Origin: Eucalyptus grandis
Taxonomy: Eukaryota; Streptophyta; Magnoliopsida; Myrtales; Myrtaceae
NCBI RefSeq assembly: GCF_016545825.1
Contig: NC_052616.1
Coordinates: 53,019,716 to 53,083,715, forward strand
Direction of reading: 5' to 3'
DNA length: 64,000 nucleotides
Position 1 is the first letter of the stretch. Each line of letters begins with the position of its first letter. The notes below the pieces were generated by a model, which had not been told where the DNA came from, did not search any database, and was given only the letters and a program-made list of their open reading frames with translations. Both the position numbers and the translations under genes were made by a program. Shown piece after piece: positions 45,093 to 57,139 of this stretch.

Positions 45093-47290
45093 TCTAACCC
45101 TGACAATTAGTGCCTTCCTAAGATTTGCCGGGCACTTTATAGTTAAGACTTATGTTAAGTCGCCTTAACAATACTGTGTTCAACCGCCGTGATGGGAACA
45201 CGAAACTGAGGTAACCGATGTAAACTATAGGTTTCTATCAGCAATAAGGGTGCCGCAAACCTTTCAAGAGATCATATGTGATTCACATAAAAATCTTGTT
45301 AGCACTGAACGCTGACGAAGATCGCCTTTATAAGGGTCGAAATACAGGACAGAAGTACAATTAGCATACAACCTAAATGTGGTCCATAAAGCAACCCTTA
45401 GAGGAGCATCAGACCATTGTTCCACATGTAACATCTGTTCCTTAATAGATCCACAGGAATGACACCAATACAGGAATTGACAGTATCACGAAGCATCCAC
45501 ATATGCATCACGCCTTCCTAGTCGTAAATCAATATGAAGATCTTCAAGGAGTTCAATGAATCAATATCATTAGAAATTTACAACACAAGCAGACTTAACA
45601 TAAACTAATTCTCAACGTAAAGCAACTTCTATGAAAATAACTCCAGCAACTGTAAATCAAAGCAGCTATCAGAATAAGGAAAAACGGCCTTTTGAAAATA
45701 GCTATTTACGACCAATTAGTTTCTACTGCGACAACCGCCTGGGATTAGGCAACCTTAGAAGACACTTGGTTGCGTGACCAAGCGTGACTTGCCAGCAGTG
45801 ATTTGGCTAGCTTTCAGCCGGCAAATAGTTTGAGATATTTTATAAAAAATTAGAAAGAAGTCTTTTACAATGTCTAGTTTTTAGCAAACAGCATTTAGGT
45901 CAAGGTCGCTTTCCAATATATTTATAAAATACAATTTATTTAACATCATTTACATTTCGAAAAACCCCTTTAGCTAAAAGCATTCGCATTGCCTCAAAGA
46001 CATTTCCGAAAAGTGGAACCAAATGGGCCCTCAATGGACTCTCACATCGGTTTGTCTTAACTTGTCAAAAATCTCTTATGACCTTCTCATAAAACAAAAA
46101 CTATATAATAGTTTATCATGATTTAAGATATCAACTTTAATATGTTTGAGACTTTTAAATATCAAGTTTTAAATGTTCAAAACTTGATCCTCGAATTGCT
46201 ATGTCGCGCCTTACATTATTATTATTATTTTAAAGGATATTTCACCTTCCATTCTATTAGCTGTGTTGTTAAATGTAATCTCGATTGTATTTTTCTTTAA
46301 AAGAACGTGATCATCAAATTGCTCAAATTTCACTTTGGTGCTCCTAGTGTGATAATCATTCTATATTACATATCATCTGTCATTTACATATCATTGTATA
46401 GAGTACATGATAGAGGAGAAATTTTTGCGCAAACTTAGCTTAATAGATTAAATCAATTACATATATAAGAAAAAGTGAAAATAACAAGTCCTAAGAAAAA
46501 AATACAAATTGCATGCCATTACTAGAATAAGCCCATATATTTTGATACTTTTTTCTTCGATACTATTAGCAAAGCAATATGATAAACAGAATATGTTTTG
46601 TGACAATGTCCAAGCGATTAAAAAGGAACAAAAGTGATTAAGAAAATTATAAAAAGGAGCAAAAGTGACCGACAAAAAGAGAATCTAGAAAAGAGAGCAA
46701 AGCTTTCTTCTCTCAATCTTATTTCTAGATGGAGAGTTATTCTATTCCGATCTACATTTGTGAGTTTAGCAAACATATCTTTTGAGATTTGATGCCTTGA
46801 AATGCTCTGCCTCCAACTCTAATGATGATCGGGAAATTTGGTATCCACCTAAATCATGAATATTTGCTCCCCCATATATTAGATTTGTATTTGTTCAACC
46901 TGTTTTGGTTAAGCCGAATTTAGACGCGCATTGTCCACTAATAATAGTTACTCGAGAAGGAACTTCTTACGTATGCTCATTACTTATGAAGATACGAGAT
47001 CCAGTTATCGATCACCAAATATTTTACTTGACAGATTCGTTTTATAAAACAAATGTGTGCCTAACTTTGTTGATACTTTGTTTTTTGGATTTGGCTTTGT
47101 TTCGTAGTGTCCTAAATTTTGCTCTACTTCAATTTGTTTTGTTATAAAGTTAATGTATTTTTCTCGAATATTTTTGAGTATTTTTCTTTGACAGAAAAAA
47201 AGAAAAGAAAGAAAATAAGAGAGCAAGGCAAATAAAAGAAGTACGAAAAGAAAAGGGGGAAACTCACTGGGGAAGGAACCTCGTGGGCTT
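45093..47290. other. No gene recognised
   Basis: AT-rich intergenic DNA with short frames only. 46905-47150 is a diverged duplicate of 44050-44370, suggesting that the upstream region of the BAHD relic was duplicated. Confidence 0.5.
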
Positions 47291-47668
47291 TGGTCGTTGG
47301 AAGAATCTTCAAAGGTGAGTGGCTTCAACAATTACGGATTTTAGGGAAACCCTCTTCCCACCATCACACGAGGACCAATCAATTCTTGATCTTAAAAAAA
47401 CAGAGAACCAGCCTTAAAATTGATCTGGTTCCTAGTCCTTTCTCTCGAACCGGTCGGTTCTGTCCAAAACCGACCTTTAAAAAAAGAAAAAGATCGACTT
47501 CCGGGTCGAGTCGATGTTTAACCAAACCTAAAATTCTCCTCTGCGCCTCCCTTCTCTTTCTGTCATCTCTCGCCCACTAACCAAACCTAGTCTCCCTCTG
47601 CCTCTCCTCTCCACTCCAACGGCGCTAAAGTTTCTCATCTGTTCATCTCAGATCTGGTCTCTCTTTCT

Positions 47669-47690
47669 GTCTCTCTCTCTCTCTCTCTCT
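47669..47690 (+). repeat. (TC)n microsatellite
   Basis: About eleven TC units in the pyrimidine-rich, leader-like region. Confidence 0.95.
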
Positions 47691-48310
47691 CGGTCTCAGG
47701 TGTCGCACCGTCGCAGCCTCTCCTTTGTTGGTCGGCCGTCAATCAACCCTCTGAGGTACTCTCTATGTCGGTTTAGTTTTGTGATTTCTTCGAGGAAATG
47801 TTTCGATTACTTCGTTTTCGCCTTTGTTGATCAGCCGTCAATCGCTCACTCTGTGATTTCGATTTCTTTGTTGTCTTGGTGTTGACTGACCGGAGATCAT
47901 GCACCATTATCTTTGGTGTAGATCTCCATTATGTCACCGCAGGCAATCACCCTCTTCGTATTATGTTTGTTTGTTATCTGAGCTTTTTGATTCTTGCTAC
48001 TGGAACTTTTTGCCCGTCTGGAGATTGAGCCAGGGAGTGGCTGGTGCTTAAATTCTGGAATGAAAGTTAGGATCTTTATGGGCTTTCTTGTTTTGGATTA
48101 GCCGGGTTTATGTGGTTTGTTGGTTTCTCCTGCCTCTTTCATTTGTGTTGGTGTCTGAGGAGATGCAGCGTTGTTTGCGATTCATGACTTGTGAGTGCTT
48201 ATCAAGTCATGATTCCTTCTGGGTTTTTCTTGATCTTTGCACTCTACCCTGTAGTAGCCATAGATTGTGGGGTCTACGCATCATGATTTTTCTGCTCTTA
48301 CCGGAGATGG

Positions 48311-48428
48311 TGCACCATTTTCCCCCTCATTTTACCTTTCAAAGGCTTCTACTTCTGCTTACAATTTTATGCACCATTTTCCCCTCATTTTACCCTTCAA
48401 AGGCTTCTACTTCTGCTTACAATTTTAT
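48311..48428 (+). repeat. 59-bp tandem duplication
   Basis: TGCACCATTTTCCCC..CTGCTTACAATTTTA occurs at 48311 and 48370 with two small differences. Confidence 0.9.
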
Positions 48429-48433
48429 CCTCA

Positions 48434-48762
48434 GTGCCTTGCATCGTGTCCAATTTTTCCTGTGCACGTTTGATTTCTTCATTTAATTTTGTAACTGCAG
48501 GTTCTCTTTCATTGCCACCAATTTCACCTGAAGCTTTGGCAAGATTTTCTCTTACATTGCCTCCAATGTCTTTATCTAATCGAGAAATTAAAATGAAACA
48601 GGAAATAAGAAACGACGGGCCATTTCCCGGGTCAATCCTAGAAACGGTTCCAGGCAGGTTATAGGGTCGACTGGTACAGCTCCTGTGAGAACCCGCTCTT
48701 ACAAGGTAGATTTCAGCTACTTCTTTTTGGCTGGGAAGAAATCTAAGCATACCCAGTTGCAT
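48434..48762 (-). other. Unassigned coding-like segment with a coiled-coil-like helix
   Basis: A minus-strand frame of about 110 codons reads ISRLDKDIGGNVRENLAKAS then GNEREPAVTKLNEEIKRAQE and KLDTMQG, charged and helical. Both strands are open over part of it, so the coding strand is not certain, and I recognise no family. It may be an exon relic. Confidence 0.3.
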
Positions 48763-48988
48763 TTATATTCCTCCTAGCACTCCTGGAACGCGTCTGATGG
48801 CACTTATTGACAGTCCCACCTTATCTTCTCATCTGCAAATTATGGATTGCCACCTTAATGTGAATCACCTTCACTTGGGGAAGTTATTGTCTATCATTGG
48901 CCTCTATGGTAGAATCGGCCGGGGCTGGAGAGGCGGTGGTTTACCCTGTGGCGGATGTCAGCAGGTTTCTTTCTAAGTCTTAGACAAA

Positions 48989-49048
48989 AGATAGATCACC
49001 GTCTTCATCAAAAAAAAAAAAAAGAAAAAAAAAAGAGATAGATCACCG
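48989..49048 (+). mobile_element. Poly(A) micro-insertion with 13-bp target duplication
   Basis: AGATAGATCACCG at 48989-49001 and 49036-49048 flanks TCTTCATC followed by an A-rich tail of about 26 bases (one G). This is the hallmark of a severely truncated LINE-driven insertion. Confidence 0.72.
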
Positions 49049-50099
49049 CCTTTGAAAAATCATTACATGCTGCAATTCTTTACGATATGGGAATGTGGAG
49101 ACTTATTTTAGCTCTTGCTCTAGATTCTTCGGGTAGGTCTGGGAACAAAAGCATCTTCAAGCCCTTGATTCATTAACCTAGCTAATCATGAATTCTTGCT
49201 TCACCGTCTCCCTCCCTCTCCCTCTCCCCCTCCCCCGGTTCAAAATTTTCAGTATGGAAGCTGCACCCGTACATTTATTTCATGATTGCTCAAACCACCC
49301 TCTTCACTCCCGACTCCACCTACCTATCCAACCTTGAAACTCCTCTTTTCCTTCTCCTCATGCCCGACTTGATGGTGTTGGACTGTCTCGTGCGCCTCCC
49401 ATTTGCGATTGCTAATCTGTGTCAGAGGAGCCAAGGTGGGAGGGTGATCATTCCGAGCTACAACATGAGTTATGAGCTCTACCCCTTCTATAATGCCTCC
49501 GCCCTCCCAGCATGGTGCCTCTGCCTCCCACTTCTGCTCTGGCGACCGCACCCTAAAGTTAGACGTGTGTCTTATTGCTTCCAAAAGTATTTAACCAGAT
49601 TTGGCTAAACTCTATATAAGAAATATCTCTCCCACTAGGCTTTTGAATTAAAGTTTGCTTAATTATAGTATACTTTTGTCATTGTAATAAACAGTTTGCA
49701 CAAGTGGTTAGACATCATTAATTTGAGAGAGTGAGTCATTATAATATTCAAGTTAAGGGTGAACAAAGCGGCATGTGTAGAATTTTCCATACATTAGCAG
49801 TTTATGCTCTAAATTCCATTAAATATATCAAAAACCTTTGTTGATCCGTTGATAATGATGCATAGCCATGTTGCATTTGACTTGAATAAGCATGTTATAG
49901 CTCAAATTATGACAAATATGATGAATTTAAATTTGGACATTTGTTTTATAGTAGGGACTTTTTAGGTATTTTAATGCTCTGTTCTCTACTTTTTATTGTT
50001 ACGTAGTTTATGTTGATGTTGTATTACGGTTTGCAATGGTTACATGTCTCCTAAGTAGGCAATGCATGCGCATTTCTCCTCGAAGTTCAATGGGGGTAA
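49049..50099. other. No gene recognised
   Basis: Contains a 108-codon frame at 49282-49608 that overlaps an open frame on the other strand and matches no family I know. The remainder is AT-rich. Confidence 0.45.
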
Positions 50100-50625
50100 G
50101 AAGAATAGATTCTTATACCAAGCAGATGGGGCGAAGATTTTGCTAGCCATGTAAGTTGCACAAATCTGTTATAACTAATCATACATTTGTTAAACTAAGC
50201 AGAATTTGACGTATTAATAATTTTTCTTTGTTTTTTTTTCCCCAATGGGAGTGATTTAGGCCTGGAAAAGTTGCAGAGACAGTACGCCAGTTGAAGTGTT
50301 AAATCCGGCCATTGGAGACTCCTATTTGAGGGACGAAATTTTTAGATGCCTGCACATTGGTTTGCTATGTGTTCAGGAAGATCCAATTGATGGACCCACA
50401 ATGGCAGACATAGTCCTTTAACAGCTACTGTGTTGCTCTTGAGTCGCTCTAACCACTGGCCGTCTTCCTCCGGAGCAGGATGGAGAGACTGATAAGGGGG
50501 TCGAATTGGACCAATCCGCCAGTAGGTCGATGCCATTATCGGTAAATGAGATGTCACGGACCTGAAGTTTACCCCCGGTGAACAGTGATGTGAGCGGAAG
50601 TCTTTCATGGAGGCCTTGTTCATTA
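50100..50625 (+). pseudogene. Receptor-like kinase relic (last two exons, CRK type)
   Basis: The end of the penultimate exon is visible at about 50128-50154 (RWGEDFASH before a GTAAGTTG donor), matching GGEGLASY in the CRK at 27594. After an intron the last exon, at about 50257, reads AWKSCRDSTPVEVLNPAIGD then SYLRDEIFRCLHIGLLCVQE and DPIDGPTMADIVL, followed by a stop. This is kinase subdomain XI. Arg is replaced by Gly in the usual D.RPTM. The remaining tail is out of frame. There is no upstream kinase core, so it is a fragment. Orientation is opposite to the CRK at 27204-33470. Confidence 0.85.
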
Positions 50626-50684
50626 GATCCCCTATAACCTGTACTTAGTCCAGAGAGTGCAAAATCATGTCTTCATCCGCTTGA

Positions 50685-50841
50685 GAGCAAACACCTATAA
50701 CATGTACATATAAATGTGCAAGGTGCCCCCTCTGCGAGTCTAATGTTGTCTTCATTCACGAGTCTGGTGGATCAAGACATGATTAGCCTCGAAGAGTGGG
50801 CACCCTCTCCTTTTAGATTTACGGGTTGTAGGTGTTTGCTC
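50685..50841. mobile_element. Foldback / MITE-like long imperfect hairpin
   Basis: GAGCAAACACCTATAAC (50685-50701) pairs with GTTGTAGGTGTTTGCTC (50825-50841), 16 of 17. Pairing resumes further in (GGTGCCCCCTCTGCGAGTCTAATG against CATGATTAGCCTCGAAGAGTGGGCACC). One arm also occurs near 27147-27200 beside the CRK stop codon. It could be a small MITE or a transcribed hairpin; no protein is encoded. Confidence 0.7.
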
Positions 50842-51518
50842 ATTGTTCCAACTCCATGTATCGTGGATGAACAGGGGTAGTCTCCAGCGTGTGATTTTGC
50901 GTTCCTTGTCCAATGAAATAATTAATTGAAATGACGTGAGGTTGACTTAATTGTCTTAGTTTTCTTGCCTTTACTTTTAATGATATATTGATGAGATAGT
51001 TCTGTTCGTACACAATTCGCGCCGCTTTATTTTGTCACATTAATTAGAGATCAAGGTTATAAGCATCACCTCCAGATCCACCGCCTGATTATTTCTGCGG
51101 AAGAGGTCGTTTTGCCTCATGGATGATTTTGGTATTATATCAAGTATCATGTCATGCCAGAAAATACTTCATCTCATTTTTCGATTAACCTATTCGGTTA
51201 AAAGGATGCAATTTGCTAAGATTCATTGCTTAAAAAAAGGAGAAGCTACAGTTGTCTTCTCTGTGGGTAGCCTCACGCCCCCGGCCTCTGTCCACCACAC
51301 CTCCGCCTACATCTGGCCACCGCGCGGCACCATTGCTCGCCTGCAAGCTCCGAGTGCCGGGGTCGATGCCCCTCGCTCGCTCGCTCGCCACCACCGCAGC
51401 TGTCTCGTGTCATTTTCACCTAGTTTTTTCCCATATCAGATTCTTGCTGGCCAACGGTCGGTTAGAGCTCGGCAACCCTCTTTACACGACGAACGCCGAC
51501 GAACCAGGAACTGAAGCT
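50842..51518. other. Region before Copia copy 2, partly GC-rich
   Basis: 50842-51240 is unassigned. 51250-51518 is GC-rich and open in two frames; the frame leading into Copia gag reads NQELKLISQQLTGLDNYSTW, so the last ~40 bp are likely the true gag start region lost from copy 1. Farther upstream the match to Copia cannot be judged. Confidence 0.45.
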
Positions 51519-54188
51519 CATCAGTCAACAATTAACCGGCCTAGACAACTACTCGACTTGGTCGCGGGAGCTCCAGCCGTGCCCTGGTAACAAAGGATAA
51601 TGATGGTTTCTCGACGGAACGATTTTGGTTCCGTCCGATGAGTGAATGGCTCGAATTTGGAGGAAATGTAACCAACTTGTCAGAACTTGGATCGGGAATT
51701 GTATCGCACCCGAAGTCGTAGCTGGACTTCCCTTGATGGCGGATACTAAAAAGATGTGGGATAACATTAAGGAAATGTATGGAAAGCTAGATCAAATCAA
51801 GATTTTTTCCATAACACAGCAAATTTCGAATTTGAAGCGGATGGTAACATGACTGTTGCGATAAGTTTACAATAAACCGTCGGCCTTGTGGAATGAGATG
51901 AAGTAGCCGAAGAAAAATTTGATTGGCTTGAACACATTCCTACTGCACAGTACAAGAACATGCGCGAGAGAGAAGGCGATTAGGTTTCTCCTAATCTTAA
52001 ACGAGACATACCTTTCGTTTCGATCTTAGATCCTGATAATGGATACCATGCCGAACGTTGGCCGAATTTATCAACTCGTCGTCCAAGAGAAGAGCCACTA
52101 GAGGACGGCGGTTTATGGAAAGGGAGGCGAGGCGATGGCTCGCAGTAAGAGGCCATTTTCGCTCTCCATAGAGAAACTCAGGAGGCGGAGGACGAAAGGG
52201 GGCGAATTTGGGGTTGTCTTCAAGAAACCCTAGCCTTAATTTTGGTGAGCAATCGGGCGGTTTGAATTTTTTGGCGATAGGGCCATTCTCAGACAGCCCA
52301 TGGCAGCCATTTGCGGGAGGACGGGCCACGTGGAATTAATACTTATGAACCGACGGTGCACGCGGAATTTAGCCCACTAGGCTAGATGTGGCATATGGGC
52401 CCACTTTGGCCCAAGCTTTCCAGCTCGGAAACAAGTTTCCTTCAACCGCAAAAATCAATGGTCAAAAAGGAAAATGTAAATTATATTGTGACTATTGTAA
52501 ACGTCCGCACCAAACAATTGATAATTGTTGAAATTACATAAGAAACCTAGAGAAAAAGATAAAAGGGAAATCTTCACAAATTTTGCCGTTATTGGGTCAG
52601 CCAAATATATAGATCGATTACCATGAGCAGTATATGGAAGCTTTGAAAAATTGGATGCCTCTAATAAGGCTAGCTAGTGCCTTCAGTACATCTTACTATT
52701 TGATTAATTCAATTTCAAGAATGCATGGATTATAGATTCGGGGTGCTAGCGACCACATTGTTCATGATAAGGGTTTCTTTTCTAAAATCAAGAAATTATA
52801 TTTCCCTATATTAGTACAACTTCCAAAATGGAAATTCAACACAAGTTGTCATGACGGCACTGTGAATCTTAGTCCCCTAATTACACTTCAAAATGTGCTT
52901 TATGTGCTTGACTTCCAATTCAACCTCATATCAGTTAATCGAGCTTATGAAGAAAATTCATGCCATGTTCTATTCTCTCCTCCTAATTGTTTCTTTCAGG
53001 CCCTTTCGATTGGCAAACTAACGGGCTTGGGTTATTTTTGGATGGATTTTCCAAGCAGTTTTAAATTGACTTCGTTGAATTCAATAAATCATTGTGTAAC
53101 CATGTTATCAATGACAAGAATTTTCTTTATCATAAAAGATTGGGACATAGTGCTTCATTCCCTTGTCCTAGTGTCCTATCTATCCTTTGGCAAAACAGAC
53201 ATGTTCTCCTTTCCCAAATAGTAATTCCCGAGCAAATGGTATTTTTTCATTAATCCATGTTGATGTTTGGGGACCCTACCATACGTTGCACCATGATGGG
53301 TTGTGATATTTCCTCACAATTGTTGATGATTTTTTTCGTGTGACATGGATATTTCTCATGCAATCCAAAAATCAAGTCCTTTCTCACCTAAGGACCTTTC
53401 TTTCCTTGTCCAAAACTCAGTTTGGAAAACAACCGCCGGATTAGAACTAATAATGGTAGAGTTCTTCAATGGTGAATGTGCTTCTTTATTTTCCCTGAAT
53501 GGAATCTTGCATAAGAGTTCTTGCACTTATACACCATAGCAAAATGGTGTTGTTGAGAGAAAACATCGTCAATTCTTAGAAGTAGCACGTGCCCTTAAGT
53601 TTCAAGAATCCATTCCTGAGATTTTTTGGGGAGATTGTGTGGTCACGTAGCATATTTGATTAATTGCATGCCATCACGCAGTTTGAAAGGGAAGACACCA
53701 TTTGAGATGTTGTCCGGAAGGAAATCAAATTTGAGTTATCTTAGAGTTTTTGGGCGCCTCTGTCATGTAACTATAGTGGGACACAAGGATAAGATGGCAC
53801 CACGTGCCAGTGAATGTATATTCATGGGATATCCCACCTTAAAAAAGGGATATCGGATTTACGCACCATCCACAGGAGAATTCTTTGTGAGCAGAGATGT
53901 TGTCTTTCATGAGAATATTTTTCCCTTCCAAACTCTTGTCTCTTTAGCTGAAGATGAGAAGATGGTCAATCCAAGTTTCTTATTGGAAGAGGATTTACTT
54001 TGGGGAGGAACATTTTTTGCTACTTTCTCCAAGACCGACTGATGTATTGCCTACAATGCCTATTGAGACATTCGCGAGTCATTCCACCGAAGAATCTCAT
54101 ATAGAAGAGCCAGCACAGTCCACAAACCTTCCGTAACCAAGCCCTACTCAAGATGAGACCTTCTCAATGCAACAAGAGCCTCCACGGT
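51519..54188 (+). mobile_element. Copia retrotransposon copy 2 (same family as 2949-7475), 3'-truncated
   Basis: Aligns with copy 1 from ISQQLT..NYSTWSREL to the integrase C-terminus ([39 protein letters not shown]). Gag, knuckle, protease and integrase are all broken by indels. It retains about 127 bp around 52960-53085 that copy 1 has lost. It shares with copy 1 the TAG stop before [11 protein letters not shown]. It ends abruptly at 54188, in the segment EPPR, where a Tat/Ogre-like LTR begins; RT, RNase H and the 3' LTR are missing. Confidence 0.93.
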
Positions 54189-56014
54189 TGTCCGACTTTT
54201 TTCTGGCGTCCGCACCGGGTACGAGCGCCTAAGGAGGCTAATGGCTCGGCTGAATTTATTGCCTGGACTCTCCCAAGTCCACCAATTCACGACTTAATGG
54301 TTCAAGTTTTTAACCTGTGAAATCAAATTTAAATTGAGTCGCCACTAATCGATTTGGGGTGGGTTGATTAGAAACCCAAGTGAAGTATCGAGAGAAATAC
54401 TCACTTGCGTAACCAGAAATTAGGGATCGGGGACTTGATTACACTAGTTAATCACTAATGCCCTTTCGGTACCTAATCTTGTTTAAACCCCGAGGCTTTG
54501 GATGTTCGAGAGATTTTCCATGCATTTTGGGAGGAAAATCATTTTTTTGAGTCTTTTTTTTTCATTTTTGGACATAAAGAGATTCTTTGGATTTTTCTGA
54601 ATTTTGGCTTTTTTTCATGAATTTTCGGCTTTTTTTGGATTTTGGCATTTTTTGGAAAATAAATATTTTTTTAATATTTTTCAAAATATTTTGGAAAATA
54701 AATTATTTTTTATTTTTCTCGATTTTTTAGAAAATAAAACATTTTTCAACATTTTTTAATATTTTCGATTTTCTGGAAATTAAAACATTTTTTAATATTT
54801 TTTCGAAATAAATTATTTTTGATTTTTTTAAATAAATTATTTTTGATTTTCATTTATTTAAAATATTATAAAAACTGACCCTAGTCGGATCCGCGGGTTG
54901 GGGTCCGACCCGAGCCGACGACCAGAGGCAAGGCGCTATGGGCCCGACTGGGTTTTTCCTTCAAAACGACGCCGTGGGTCGGGCGTTTGGGGGACGCCCG
55001 GCCGGGAACCCGGGACGACGGGTTCCTAGCGGAACCTCTACCCGATCCGGCCCGGGGTCACCCGACCCATCCTCCAAAGAACCCTGACCGCAAACCCTAC
55101 CTCGGGATTGGGTCCGGATTCGTCGCACTGAAAATCGCAAACCCTAGGGTTTGCGAACCGCGGCCCGAGAGGAGATCGCGATCCTCGCGGTGATGACGGC
55201 GACGGCGGTGATGGCAACGACGATGGGGACCACAACGACGGAATGGGATCGCGATGGACGGCAGACGTACGGCGACGGCTTTTTTTTTACCTTCTCTTGA
55301 ATGAAGGCGATGACGGCGACGGCAGGGGCCGATCTACAACAAAGAGTCAGCCACGCGAAAGCAACGACGAAGCCGAGGGGCTTGATCTGCAACGGTGGAG
55401 GCCACGGCAAGGCCTCGGGTCTTGGGTCGGATCTCGCCGGGGCTCTCTCTCCCTCGGCTTGCCCCTTCGAGCTCCCCAAAGTCTCGGGACCCCTTCGAGC
55501 TCACCCACCACGGCCGCCCGAACTCAAGCTCCCCCGAAGTCTCTCAGGGACCCAAGCCCCGGCTGGCCTCTCTCTCTCCGTCCGTCTCTCGTGTCTCCTC
55601 CGATCTCTCGTGGTTCCTCTTCGTTGGGGATGGAGGGCCGATTTATAGGCCGAGGGGTGGCTGGTCGACGGAGCTCGACCGGCGGTTGCCACGGCCTTCG
55701 CCGGCCAAACCGACGATCCCATCCGACGCCAGCTGCCCCCTACCCATGTGCCGTTGCTGCTCCTCCTCTCGCTCCGGCGCCGCGCCCCTACACGTGCGCT
55801 GCAATTGTGCGAGGAAGAAGAAGACCACTGGGCTAGGGCCGAGGCAGAGATGGGTCGAGGGCCCATGCGGAGGCTGCTTCTCTTCTTTTCTACTTTTTTC
55901 TGTTTTTTTGCTTTGCTTTGTTGTTTATTTATTATTCAATAAAGAAAATAAAAACTTAATTACTAAAATAAAATAAAAATAAAATAAACCTAAAATAAAA
56001 TTAAGGCGTCAACA
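54189..56014 (-). repeat. Tat/Ogre-like 3' LTR (1.83 kb)
   Basis: Minus strand starts TGTTGACGCCTTAATTTTA (56014) and ends AAAAAGTCGGACA (54189). It contains the block GGTACCGAAAGGGCATTAGTG .. TTAGTGGCGACTC (54475-54335), also seen in the LTR at 17295-23140. It also has a very AT-rich part (54540-54860) and a GC-rich part (54890-55860). Proline/arginine-rich frames in the GC-rich part are composition artefacts. Confidence 0.75.
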
Positions 56015-56031
56015 AACCTGCCCCTCTTTGA
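56015..56031 (-). promoter_or_regulatory. Polypurine tract next to the Tat-like LTR
   Basis: Minus strand reads AAAGAGGGGCAGGTT directly before TGTTGACGCC. It is the usual position and composition for the plus-strand primer. Confidence 0.75.
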
Positions 56032-56284
56032 AGGTGAACTCGTAGAGGTTGCATTTAAAGACAAACTGATGCCTAAATTTTATCTATACATGCGTAACAG
56101 ATTATATTTTACTTTGGAGCTATTATCCTATGCAAAAAGAGCAATATAACATTACAAATACTAAGATAGATAAGAAGATACCCGTAGTTACTTACCGGGA
56201 GTGAGTGAGATAGGGTGTGAACCCCGAGTTTGGCAAGTATCAAGGCGTCATCTTAATACCTCGGTGTAATGAAGAGGTTGCTTT

Positions 56285-56690
56285 TCCAGTGGCTCGAACC
56301 ATTCTTCGCTGCCTGTTAAAACAATTAATGATTTGTCTAGGACCCGAACCTTTCTGGGTCGCCTTGACGGGAAATTGCTCCTCCGAACCATTCTTCGCCG
56401 CCCGTTGGAGCAATCGTGGTTTGTCTCGGACCCGAACCATTCTTCGGGGCCGCTATGACGGGAAATTGCTTCTCCAGACCCGAACCATTCTTCGGTCGCC
56501 ACTAAAACAATCAATGATTTGTCTAGGACCCGAACCTTTTTTCGATCGCCTTGATGGGAAATTGCTCATCTAGGACCCAAATCATTATTCGGTCGCTCGT
56601 TGGAGCACGGTGGTTTGTCTCTGACCGAACCATTCTTCGATCGCTTTGACGGGAGATGCAATCACCTTTCTCGGTGGCATCTCATTTGTG
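56285..56690 (-). repeat. Minisatellite A: alternating ~55-60-bp units
   Basis: GAACC(A/T)TTCTTCG-type starts recur at about 56297, 56388, 56434, 56491, 56534, 56574 and 56633. Two unit types alternate, one with GACGGGAAATTGCTCCTC and one with AATCAATGATTTGTCTAGGACC, giving a dimeric pattern of about 110-120 bp. Confidence 0.75.
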
Positions 56691-57139
56691 GGTGCCTCGA
56701 CACGAGACACCCGCTGGTACCCGACCTTTCGGGTAGATGCGCCCACCTTCTCAAGGCATCTCGTTTTGTGGGGGTGTCCTACCTTGTCAAAGGCAACAAT
56801 GGTACCCGGATTTTCTCGAGGATGCTCCGACCTTCTCAAGCAAGTGCCTGATTCTAGAAGATACCTCGGACATTCACAAGCATATCAAAGAGTACTTGGA
56901 TATTCACAAGTACCAACCCGAAGGGTATTTGGGCCTTTGCAGCGTCAAAATGTGGTATTTGGCTGATCATAGGTATTGAAGGGTACTTGATGATCACAAG
57001 TAAGGGAATTTGGGATACTTTGGACATTCACAAGTATCGAAGGGGTACTTGATAATTGAAATATTGAGAACATACTTTGATATTTTGTGAAGGTGTCCCA
57101 CCTTTTGCAATTGGGAAATATTGAGGGCGTACTGGATAG

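Larger units (their letters stand above)
47291..48433. other. Pyrimidine-rich, leader-like region; gene not identified
   Basis: 47500-47700 is CT-rich with (TC)n at 47669-47690, resembling a plant 5' leader, and is followed by T-rich intron-like sequence. No convincing coding exon was found. A 59-bp tandem duplication lies at 48311-48428. Confidence 0.4.

Noticed and set aside
45740..46030. Possible MITE
   Set aside because: Some inverted-looking motifs, but no clear terminal repeats or target duplication could be found by eye.
55144..55976. Several 110-200-codon Pro/Arg/Ser-rich frames
   Set aside because: Overlapping frames on both strands in the GC-rich part of the Tat-like LTR; no domain and no conserved reading.
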